DNA from: Streptomyces neyagawaensis
GTDB taxonomy: Bacteria; Actinomycetota; Actinomycetes; Streptomycetales; Streptomycetaceae
DNA length: 64,000 nt
Assembly: GCF_023516595.1 (NCBI RefSeq)
Contig: NZ_JAMGBG010000039.1
Location: 120,457 to 184,456 of the forward strand
Direction of reading: 5' to 3'
Shown here: piece after piece, positions 23,963-32,138 of the stretch
How the letters are laid out: each line of letters opens with the position of its first letter
Position numbering within the stretch: the first letter of the stretch is position 1
Notes under the pieces: model-generated
Told to the model about the DNA's origin: nothing
The model's database searches: none
Seen by the model: only the letters and a program-made list of their open reading frames with translations
Program-made: the position numbers and the translations under genes

Positions 23963-25291
23963 ATGATGCGACGACGTACCACCCTGCTCACCGGCTGCAC
24001 CGCCCTAGCCCTGGCGCTCGGCGCCACCGCCTGCGGAGGCGGCGGCCCCGTCGCCGCGGGCGGCGGCGACAAGGCGCTGAACGGCCAGACCGTCACCGTC
24101 GCCGGCGTCTGGTCCGGCAGCGAGCAGAAGAACTTCCAGAAGGTGCTGGACGCCTTCACCGAGAAGACCGGCGCCAAGACCCAGTTCGTCTCCACCGGTG
24201 ACAACGTCTCCACCGTCGTCGGCAGCAAGATCGAGGGCGGCAACGCCCCCGACGTGGTGATGGTCCCGCAGGTCGGCGTGCTCCAGCAGTTCGCACAGAA
24301 CGGCTGGCTCAAGCCGCTGTCCGGCACCACGCGCAAGTCCGTCGACGCCAACTACGCCACCGTCTGGAAGGACTACGGCAGCGTCGACGGCACCCTCTAC
24401 GGCCTGTACTTCAAGGCCGCCCACAAGTCGACCGTCTGGTACAGCCCCGACGCCCTCGACACCGCCGGCGTCAAGCCGCCGAAGTCCTACGACGACATGC
24501 TGAAGGCCGGGCGGACCGTCTCCGACTCGGGTCTCGCCGCCTTCTCCGTCGCCGGCCAGGACGGCTGGACGCTCACCGACTGGTTCGAGAACGTCTACCT
24601 CTCCCAGGCCGGCCCCGAGAAGTACGACGCCCTCGCCGCCCACAAGCTGAAGTGGACGGACGGCAGCGTGGTCGACGCGCTCACCACGCTCGGCGAGCTG
24701 TTCGGCGACAAGCAGCTGCTCCAGGGCGGGCAGAAGGGCGCCCTCAACACCGACTTCCCCGGCTCCGTCGAGAAGGTCTTCGGCCCCGAGCCCGAGGCCG
24801 GCATGGTCTACGAGGGCGACTTCGTCGCCGGCGTCGCCAAGGACCAGTTCGGCCGGAAGATCGGCGAGGACGCGAACTTCTTCCCCTTCCCGCCGGTCGG
24901 CGGCGGGAAGGCACCCGTGGTCAGCGGCGGTGACGCGGCCGTCGTCCTCAAGGACGGCAAGAACACCAAGGCCGGCATGGCCCTGCTGGAGTACCTGGCC
25001 ACGCCCGAGGCCGCCGCCGTGTGGGCGGAGGCCGGAGGCTTCCTCTCCCCGAACAAGAAGGTCGACCCCGCCGCCTACGGCGACGACGTCACCCGCACCA
25101 CCGCCAAGTCCCTCATAGCCGCTGGCGACTCCGTCCGCTTCGACATGTCCGACCAGGCCCCGGCCGCCTTCGGCGGGACCAAGGGCGCCGGCGAGTGGAA
25201 GATCCTCCAGGACTTCCTGCGCGACCCGTCCGACCCGAAGGGGACCGCCGCACAGCTGGAGGCCGCCGCGGCCAAGGCGTACAAGGGCTGA
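23963..25291 (+). CDS. Alpha-glucoside-binding lipoprotein, AglE-like
   Basis: The 442-aa protein is an ABC solute-binding lipoprotein. The signal peptide ends at Cys24 (LALGATACGGG). The mature part has the family 1 pattern: VAGVWSGSEQKNFQKVLDAF, PDVVMVPQVGVLQQFA, YGLYFKAAHKSTVWYSP, and YEGDFVAGVAKDQFG. It captures alpha-glucosides outside the membrane and delivers them to the two permeases encoded next. The gene is separated by 52 bp from the GH13 gene and by 5 bp from the first permease gene, so they form one operon. ATG 23963 follows GAAGGGAC. Confidence 0.92.
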   Translation: MMRRRTTLLTGCTALALALGATACGGGGPVAAGGGDKALNGQTVTVAGVWSGSEQKNFQKVLDAFTEKTGAKTQFVSTGDNVSTVVGSKIEGGNAPDVVMVPQVGVLQQFAQNGWLKPLSGTTRKSVDANYATVWKDYGSVDGTLYGLYFKAAHKSTVWYSPDALDTAGVKPPKSYDDMLKAGRTVSDSGLAAFSVAGQDGWTLTDWFENVYLSQAGPEKYDALAAHKLKWTDGSVVDALTTLGELFGDKQLLQGGQKGALNTDFPGSVEKVFGPEPEAGMVYEGDFVAGVAKDQFGRKIGEDANFFPFPPVGGGKAPVVSGGDAAVVLKDGKNTKAGMALLEYLATPEAAAVWAEAGGFLSPNKKVDPAAYGDDVTRTTAKSLIAAGDSVRFDMSDQAPAAFGGTKGAGEWKILQDFLRDPSDPKGTAAQLEAAAAKAYKG

Positions 25292-25296
25292 CCGCG

Positions 25297-26655
25297 ATGA
25301 CCGCCACTGCCACGAAGGTGGCCGTTCCCCCCGCCGCCGAGCCCGCCGTGCGTCAACGGCGCGCCCGGCGGCGGGGCCGGATCGTCGCCCTCCTCTTCGT
25401 CTTCCCCGCCCTGCTCCTGCTCGGCGCGCTCGTCGTCTACCCCGTGCTGTTCTCCGTGGGCCGCAGCCTCTTCGACGCCAGCGGCACCCGGTTCGTCGGC
25501 GGCGAGAACTACACCGAGATGTTCCGCGACCCGGCCACCCTCAAGGCGGTCCGCAACACCGCGATCTGGGTCGTCGTGGCGCCGGCCCTGCTGACCGGGC
25601 TCGGGCTGATCCTCGCGGTGCTCGTCGAGAAGGTCCGCTGGGCCACCGCCTTCAAGCTGCTCCTCTTCATGCCGATGGCCGTCTCCTTCCTCGCCGCCGG
25701 CATCATCTTCCGGCTCGCCTACGACGAGGACCCCGACAAGGGCGTCCTGAACGCGGCGGTGGTCGGCGTCCACGACGCCTTCCGGGGCTCCTCGTCGTAC
25801 CCGACGGCCCGCGCCCGTGACGGACAGGGCCTCAGCGCGGGCGCCGACGGCTCCTACCGCACCAGCACCACGGTGTCACCCGGCGACACGGTCTCCCTCG
25901 GCCTGGTCGGCGTCGCGCCCAAGGACCTGCCCGAGGGCGCCCGACCGGCCCGTACGGCGGCCGCCCGTGAGGCCGCCCCCGGCGAGCTGCGCGGTGTCGT
26001 CTACCTCGACTTCACCCGCGGCGGGGGCGGAGAGCCCGGCCGGGTCGACCCCGAGGAGAGCGGACTGCCCCGGATGACCGTCCAGGCGGTGCGCGACGGG
26101 AAGACCATCGCGAGCACGACCACCGCGGCCGACGGCTCCTTCCGCTTCGCCGGCCTCGCCGACGGCACGTACACCGTCGCGCTGCCCGGCTCCAACTTCG
26201 CCCCGCCCTACGACGGCGTCTCCTGGCTCGGCCCGGCGCTCGTCACCCCCGCGATCATCGGCGCCTACCTGTGGATCTGGACCGGCTTCGCCATGGTGCT
26301 CATCGGGGCGGGCCTGTCCACACTGCCGCGGGACACGCTGGAGGCGGCGCGGATGGACGGCGCCAACGAGTGGCAGGTGTTCCGGCGGATCACCGTGCCC
26401 CTGCTGGCGCCCGTGCTGACCGTGGTCTTCGTCACCCTCGTCATCAACGTGATGAAGGTGTTCGACCTCGTCTACATCATCGCGCCCGGACCCGTGCAGG
26501 AGGACGCGACCGTGCTGGCCACCCAGATGTGGCTGGTGTCCTTCGGCGGCGGCAACAACCAGGGCCTGGGCAGCGCCCTCGGGGTCCTGCTCCTGCTGCT
26601 GGTGATCCCGGCCATGGTCTTCAACGTCCGTCGATTCCGAGGGAGTCAGCGATGA
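25297..26655 (+). CDS. Alpha-glucoside ABC permease with large external insert, AglF-like
   Basis: The 452-aa permease has three helices up to about residue 141, an insert of about 145 residues (roughly 163-308), then three more helices. The EAA loop (EAARMDGANEWQVFRRITVP) begins near 349. The insert sits between the third and fourth helices, outside the membrane. Its second half has the look of a small beta-sandwich: MTVQAVRDGKTIASTTTAAD, followed by GSFRFAGLADGTYTVALPG. MalF of E. coli carries its maltose-binding-protein-contacting P2 loop at an analogous place. The gene overlaps the next permease by four bases (ATGA). Confidence 0.9.
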   Translation: MTATATKVAVPPAAEPAVRQRRARRRGRIVALLFVFPALLLLGALVVYPVLFSVGRSLFDASGTRFVGGENYTEMFRDPATLKAVRNTAIWVVVAPALLTGLGLILAVLVEKVRWATAFKLLLFMPMAVSFLAAGIIFRLAYDEDPDKGVLNAAVVGVHDAFRGSSSYPTARARDGQGLSAGADGSYRTSTTVSPGDTVSLGLVGVAPKDLPEGARPARTAAAREAAPGELRGVVYLDFTRGGGGEPGRVDPEESGLPRMTVQAVRDGKTIASTTTAADGSFRFAGLADGTYTVALPGSNFAPPYDGVSWLGPALVTPAIIGAYLWIWTGFAMVLIGAGLSTLPRDTLEAARMDGANEWQVFRRITVPLLAPVLTVVFVTLVINVMKVFDLVYIIAPGPVQEDATVLATQMWLVSFGGGNNQGLGSALGVLLLLLVIPAMVFNVRRFRGSQR

Positions 26656-27497
26656 ATCTCGGCGCGCTCCGGCGCGGACTGGGCAACAGCCTGGTCCAGG
26701 CCTTCCTGGTGGTCATCGGGCTGATCTGGCTCACCCCGCTGGCCGGACTGCTCCTGTCGTCCCTGCGGTCCGCCGAGGACACCGCCAGGGGCGGCTGGTG
26801 GACGACGTTCACCAGTCCCGGGCAGCTGTCCTTCGACAACTACGCGGCGCTGCTGGAGAACGCGGGCATCACCAAGGCGTTCTGGAACACCGTGCTGATC
26901 TCCGTCCCCACGACGGTGCTCGTGGTGGTGATCGCCGCGCTCGCCGGGTACGCCTTCGCCTGGCTGGACTTCCCCGGCCGTGACACGCTGTTCCTGCTGG
27001 TGGTCGCTCTGCTGGTGGTGCCGGTGCAGATCGGTCTGCTGCCGGTGGCGAAACTCTTCGGCCAGCTCGGGCTGTTCGGCACGATCCCGGGTGTCGTCCT
27101 CTTCCATGTCTCCTACGGGCTGCCGTTCGCCGTGTTCCTGCTGCGCAACTACTTCGCGGAGATCCCGAAGGAGATGCTGGAGGCGGCCCGGATGGACGGG
27201 GGAACCGAATGGCGCATCTTCACCCGGCTCGTCCTGCCGGTGGGACGGCCGGCGATCGCGAGCCTCGCCATCTTCCAGTTCCTGTGGGTGTGGAACGACA
27301 TGCTGGTGGCGCTGCTGTTCGCCGACAGCGCCTCCCAGCCGCTGACGGTGGAGCTCCAGTCGCAGATCCGTCAGTTCGGCAGCAACATCGACGTGCTGGC
27401 GCCGGGCGCGTTCCTGTCGCTGATCGTGCCGGTGGTCGTGTTCTTCGCCTTCCAGCGGCACTTCGTGCAGGGGGTCATGGCCGGGTCGGTCAAATAG
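26652..27497 (+). CDS. Alpha-glucoside ABC permease, AglG-like
   Basis: The 281-aa protein has six transmembrane helices and the EAA loop EAARMDGGTEWRIFTRLVLP (about residues 175-194), typical of MalG/AglG-type permeases. It forms the translocation pore with the preceding permease. ATG 26652 overlaps the previous stop. No ATPase gene follows, so the importer must use a shared ATPase, most likely the multi-sugar ATPase MsiK encoded elsewhere, as known for several Streptomyces sugar importers. Confidence 0.93.
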   Translation: MNLGALRRGLGNSLVQAFLVVIGLIWLTPLAGLLLSSLRSAEDTARGGWWTTFTSPGQLSFDNYAALLENAGITKAFWNTVLISVPTTVLVVVIAALAGYAFAWLDFPGRDTLFLLVVALLVVPVQIGLLPVAKLFGQLGLFGTIPGVVLFHVSYGLPFAVFLLRNYFAEIPKEMLEAARMDGGTEWRIFTRLVLPVGRPAIASLAIFQFLWVWNDMLVALLFADSASQPLTVELQSQIRQFGSNIDVLAPGAFLSLIVPVVVFFAFQRHFVQGVMAGSVK

Positions 27498-27668
27498 CGC
27501 CCCGAGGCCGCCGGCGGCGCGCCCATGGCGCCGACCGGACGGCCGGGCCTAACCACCCCGAGTGCCCCTTGTTCTTCGATGTATGCCCCTCGGTGCGGGG
27601 TCTTTTCGTGACGGCCGAGATCTCCGTAGGAGGCTTTGGCCGTGGCGCGACCATTGAGTTAACCTTCA

Positions 27669-27686
27669 CCGGATTTTCCCATCCGG
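27669..27686. terminator. Inverted repeat, terminator or operator
   Basis: CCGGAT-TTTCCC-ATCCGG is a perfect 6-bp stem in the 299-bp gap between the importer operon and the hybrid kinase. It is 172 bp past the permease stop and 111 bp before the kinase start. It could end the importer transcript or serve as a binding site. The rest of the gap shows no gene. Confidence 0.35.
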
Positions 27687-27796
27687 CTCATCCGTGAACT
27701 GCGGAAATGCCGAGGAGGAGCGGGCCTCGCCAGGGGCCCGGCGCGGGTTCCGAGTCCTCGGGGTGAGGGCTCTTGGGGAGCGGAACGAGGGTGCGC

Positions 27797-30700
27797 ATGA
27801 GCGGCAAGACGATCGAGGCCACCGACCGGGCCCCGGGCGAGCAGGAACTGCGCCAGTTGCTGGCCGGACTGACCGCCGTACGGGACGGAGACTTCGGCAC
27901 CCGGCTGCCGTCCGACGGCGACGGTCTGCTGGGTGACATCGCCACGGTCTTCAACGGCATGGTGGACCAGCTGTCCGTGTTCACCTCGGAGGTCACCCGC
28001 GTCGCGCGCGAGGTCGGCACCGAGGGCACGCTCGGCGGTCAGGCCGAGGTGCCGGGGGTCTCGGGCACCTGGGCGGACCTGACCGACTCGGTCAACGCCA
28101 TGGCCGGCAACCTGACCACCCAGGTGCGCGACATCGCCCAGGTGGCGACGGCGGTCGCCAAGGGCGACCTGTCGCAGAAGATCGACGTTCCCGCGCGCGG
28201 CGAGATCCTCCAGCTGAAGGAGACCGTCAACACGATGGTCGACCAGCTGTCGTCGTTCGCCGACGAGGTCACCCGGGTCGCCCGGGAGGTCGGCAGCGAG
28301 GGCCGCCTCGGCGGCCAGGCCCAGGTGCCCGGTGTCGCCGGCGTCTGGCGCGACCTGACCGACTCGGTCAACTTCATGGCGGGCAACCTGACCTCGCAGG
28401 TCCGCAACGTCGCCCAGGTGACCACGGCGGTGGCCCAGGGCGACCTCTCGCAGAAGATCACCGTGGACGCGCGGGGCGAGATCCTGGAGCTGAAGAACAC
28501 CATCAACACGATGGTCGACCAGCTCTCCGGCTTCGCCGACGAGGTGACCCGCGTCGCGCGCGAGGTCGGAACCGAGGGGCGCCTCGGCGGGCAGGCCGAC
28601 GTCAAGGGCGTCAAGGGCACCTGGCGTGACCTCACGGACTCCGTGAACTTCATGGCGGGCAACCTCACCGCGCAGGTCCGCAACGTCGCCCAGGTCGCCA
28701 CCGCGGTGGCACAGGGCGATCTGTCGCAGAAGATCACCGTGGACGCGCGCGGGGAGATCCTGGAGCTGAAGAACACCATCAACACGATGGTCGACCAGCT
28801 CTCCGCGTTCGCCGACGAGGTCACCCGCGTCGCCCGCGAGGTCGGCACCGAGGGCAACCTCGGCGGCCAGGCGATCGTCCGGGGCGTCTCGGGGACCTGG
28901 AAGGACCTCACGGACAACGTCAACGTGATGGCGTCCAACCTGACCGGCCAGGTCCGCTCCATCGCCCAGGTCGCCACCGCCGTCGCACGCGGCGACCTCT
29001 CGCAGAAGATCACGGTCGAGGCCAAGGGCGAGGTCGCCGCCCTCGCGGACGTCATCAACACGATGGTCGACACCCTCTCCGCGTTCGCCGACGAGGTCAC
29101 CCGCGTCGCGCGCGAGGTCGGCACCGAGGGACGCCTCGGGGGCCAGGCGCACGTGCCGAACGTCGCCGGCACCTGGAAGGACCTCACCGACAACGTCAAC
29201 TCGATGGCCAACAACCTCACCGGCCAGGTCCGCAACATCGCCCTCGTGACCACCGCCGTCGCCAACGGCGACCTGTCGAAGAAGATCGATGTCGACGCGC
29301 GCGGGGAGATCCTGGAGCTGAAGACCACCATCAACACGATGGTCGACCAGCTGTCGTCGTTCGCCGCCGAGGTCACCCGCGTCGCCCGCGAGGTCGGCAG
29401 CGAGGGCCGGCTCGGCGGGCAGGCCGAGGTCGAGGGCGTCGAGGGCACCTGGAAGCGGCTGACGGAGAACGTGAACGAACTCGCCGGGAACCTCACCCGC
29501 CAGGTCCGCGCGATCGCCGAGGTCACCAGCGCCGTCGCCGAGGGCGACCTGACCCGGTCCATCACGGTCGAGGCGTCGGGCGAGGTCGCCGACCTCAAGG
29601 ACAACATCAACTCCATGGTGGAGTCCCTGCGGGAGACCACGCGGGCCAACCAGGAGCAGGACTGGCTGAAGACCAACCTCGCCCGGATCTCCGGCCTCAT
29701 GCAGGGCCACCGCGAGCTGCCCGTCGTCGCCGAACTCATCATGGACGAACTCTCGCCGCTGGTCTCGGCGCAGTACGGCGCCTTCTACCTCGCCGAGGAC
29801 ACCGAGCGCGGCCCCGAGCTGCGGCTCGTCGGCTCGTACGGCTACCCCGACGACACCGACCGGCCCGACCGCATCCCCGTCGGGCGCTCCCTCGTCGGGC
29901 AGGCCGCGCGCAACCGCCGGCCCATCAGCGTCGAGGAACTGCCGCCGGGCTACGTCACCATCTCCTCCGGCCTCGGACAGGCCGAGCCCAGCGCCCTGGT
30001 GGTGCTGCCCATCGTGGTCGAGGACCAGGTCCTCGGCGTCATCGAACTGGGCTCCGTCACCCGCTTCACCCAGATCCACCAGGACTTCCTCGCCCAGCTG
30101 ATGCCCACCATCGGCGTGAACCTCAACACCATCGTGGCCAACGCCCGCACCGACGAACTGCTGGACGAGTCCCAGCGGCTCACCGCGGAACTCCAGGCCC
30201 GCTCCGCCGAGCTGCAGGTGCAGCAGGACGAACTCCAGCGCTCCAACGCCGAACTGGAGGAGAAGGCGTCGCTGCTCGCCTCGCAGAACCGCGACATCGA
30301 GGCCAAGAACCTGGAGATCGAACAGGCCCGGCAGGAACTGGAGACCCGCGCCCAGGAACTGGCGCTCGCGTCCAAGTACAAGTCGGAGTTCCTGGCCAAC
30401 ATGAGCCACGAACTGCGCACCCCGCTCAACAGCCTGCTGATCCTCGCCCAGCTGCTCGCACAGAACCCCTCCCGCAACCTCACCCCCAAGCAGGTCGAGT
30501 ACGCGGGCATCATCCACTCGGCCGGCTCGGACCTGCTCCAGCTGATCAACGACATCCTCGACCTGTCGAAGGTCGAGGCCGGCAAGATGGACGTCACCCC
30601 CGAACGGGTCCCGCTGCGCAAGCTGCTGGAGTACGTCGAGGCGACGTTCCGGCCGATGACGACGCAGAAGAGCCTCGACTTCACGGTGGCCACCGCCCCC

Positions 30701-32062
30701 GGCACACCGGCCGACCTGCTCACCGACGACTCCCGGCTGCGGCAGATCCTGCGCAACCTGCTCTCCAACGCGGTGAAGTTCACCGAACAGGGCGGGGTCG
30801 AACTGCGCATCGAGCCCGCCGCCGACCGGGAGGTGCCCCTCGGCGTCCTCCGCGGCGGCCCCGTCGTGGCCTTCCGGGTGAAGGACACCGGCATCGGCAT
30901 CCCCCAGCAGCAACTGGAGGCGATCTTCGGCGCGTTCCAGCAGGCCGACGGCACCACCAGCCGCAAGTACGGCGGCACCGGTCTCGGCCTGTCGATCACC
31001 CGGGAGATCGCCCATCTGCTGGGCGGCGCCGTCACGGTCGACAGCACACCCGGTCAGGGCAGCACCTTCACGCTCTACCTCCCCGTGGCGCGCGACGACT
31101 TCGAGGACGTGCTCGCGGGCGGCGCCCGGCCCGTGGAGCAGTCGGACACCGCCGAACTCCCGCCGGCCACCCGCCCGGACACCACTCCCACCGTGACGGC
31201 GGAACGGCGCAGGCGGCGCCTCCTCGTCGTCGAGGAACGGCCGCGCGGGCTGCTGACCCTCGTCGCCGAACGCGCCGTCGCGGACATCGCGCCCGACCCC
31301 GACGACCCGCTCGGCGCCATCGACATCATCACGGCGGTGGGAGCGCAGGAAGCGGCGAGCACCCTGGCCGCCGACCCCTGCCACTGCGTCGTCCTGGAAC
31401 TCGGCATGCCCGACGGCGAGGGCGCCCGGCTGCTGGAGGCCATGGAGGGCGACTCGGCGCTCGCCAGCGTGCCCGTCCTCGTGCACACCGGACACCGTGT
31501 GGACCTCGCGCAGGAGCAGACGCTGCGCTCCCGCGCGGAGAGCCGCCCGCTGGACTTCCTGTCCAGCCTCGACGAACTGCGCGAACGGATCACCCTGCAC
31601 CTGTCCGCCGAGGAGCCGGGCGACGTGCTCTCCCTGGTCCGGGGCGACGACCTCCAGCGCCCGGCCGCCGAGGTCGTCGACGACGCCTTCCTCGGCCGTA
31701 CCGTGCTCGTGGTCGACGACGACGCGCGCAACCTCTTCGCCCTCAGCGGGGTCCTCGAACTGCACGGCTTCCAGGTCCTGCACGCCGACAACGGCCGCAC
31801 GGGCATCGAGATGCTGCTCGCCCACCCCGAGATCTCGCTCGTCCTGATGGACGTGATGATGCCGGAGATGGACGGGTACACCGCGACCGCGGAGATCCGC
31901 GCGATGGACCGGTACGCCGAACTGCCCATCATCGCCGTCACCGCCAAGGCCATGCCCGGCGACCAGGAGAAGAGTCTCGCGTCGGGCGCCAACGACTACG
32001 TCACCAAGCCCGTCGACACCAACGACCTCATCGGCCGCGTCCGACGCTGGCTGTCCACGTGA
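27797..32062 (+). CDS. Soluble poly-HAMP hybrid histidine kinase
   Basis: The 1421-aa cytosolic kinase lacks membrane spans. Residues 20-625 hold six near-identical 92-residue units starting near 28, 120, 212, 304, 396 and 488, plus a half-unit at 580. Each unit is a pair of HAMP-like segments (for example VAQGDLSQKITVDARGEI, then VTRVAREVGTEG). A GAF domain (about 640-785), a coiled coil, HisKA with His871 (NMSHELRTPLN), and a HATPase (about 975-1100) follow. A degenerate receiver (about 1133-1260) has Glu1201 in place of the phospho-Asp. A canonical receiver has Asp1352 (LMDVMMPEMDG). ATG 27797 follows GAGGG. The phosphatase gene downstream is probably co-transcribed. Confidence 0.93.
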   Translation: MSGKTIEATDRAPGEQELRQLLAGLTAVRDGDFGTRLPSDGDGLLGDIATVFNGMVDQLSVFTSEVTRVAREVGTEGTLGGQAEVPGVSGTWADLTDSVNAMAGNLTTQVRDIAQVATAVAKGDLSQKIDVPARGEILQLKETVNTMVDQLSSFADEVTRVAREVGSEGRLGGQAQVPGVAGVWRDLTDSVNFMAGNLTSQVRNVAQVTTAVAQGDLSQKITVDARGEILELKNTINTMVDQLSGFADEVTRVAREVGTEGRLGGQADVKGVKGTWRDLTDSVNFMAGNLTAQVRNVAQVATAVAQGDLSQKITVDARGEILELKNTINTMVDQLSAFADEVTRVAREVGTEGNLGGQAIVRGVSGTWKDLTDNVNVMASNLTGQVRSIAQVATAVARGDLSQKITVEAKGEVAALADVINTMVDTLSAFADEVTRVAREVGTEGRLGGQAHVPNVAGTWKDLTDNVNSMANNLTGQVRNIALVTTAVANGDLSKKIDVDARGEILELKTTINTMVDQLSSFAAEVTRVAREVGSEGRLGGQAEVEGVEGTWKRLTENVNELAGNLTRQVRAIAEVTSAVAEGDLTRSITVEASGEVADLKDNINSMVESLRETTRANQEQDWLKTNLARISGLMQGHRELPVVAELIMDELSPLVSAQYGAFYLAEDTERGPELRLVGSYGYPDDTDRPDRIPVGRSLVGQAARNRRPISVEELPPGYVTISSGLGQAEPSALVVLPIVVEDQVLGVIELGSVTRFTQIHQDFLAQLMPTIGVNLNTIVANARTDELLDESQRLTAELQARSAELQVQQDELQRSNAELEEKASLLASQNRDIEAKNLEIEQARQELETRAQELALASKYKSEFLANMSHELRTPLNSLLILAQLLAQNPSRNLTPKQVEYAGIIHSAGSDLLQLINDILDLSKVEAGKMDVTPERVPLRKLLEYVEATFRPMTTQKSLDFTVATAPGTPADLLTDDSRLRQILRNLLSNAVKFTEQGGVELRIEPAADREVPLGVLRGGPVVAFRVKDTGIGIPQQQLEAIFGAFQQADGTTSRKYGGTGLGLSITREIAHLLGGAVTVDSTPGQGSTFTLYLPVARDDFEDVLAGGARPVEQSDTAELPPATRPDTTPTVTAERRRRRLLVVEERPRGLLTLVAERAVADIAPDPDDPLGAIDIITAVGAQEAASTLAADPCHCVVLELGMPDGEGARLLEAMEGDSALASVPVLVHTGHRVDLAQEQTLRSRAESRPLDFLSSLDELRERITLHLSAEEPGDVLSLVRGDDLQRPAAEVVDDAFLGRTVLVVDDDARNLFALSGVLELHGFQVLHADNGRTGIEMLLAHPEISLVLMDVMMPEMDGYTATAEIRAMDRYAELPIIAVTAKAMPGDQEKSLASGANDYVTKPVDTNDLIGRVRRWLST

Positions 32063-32138
32063 CGGGCAACCGCCCCGCCGCGCGCACCAGCCGACCGCCT
32101 GGCGTCCCCGGACGCCCGAGCCCAGGAACAGGCCAACC

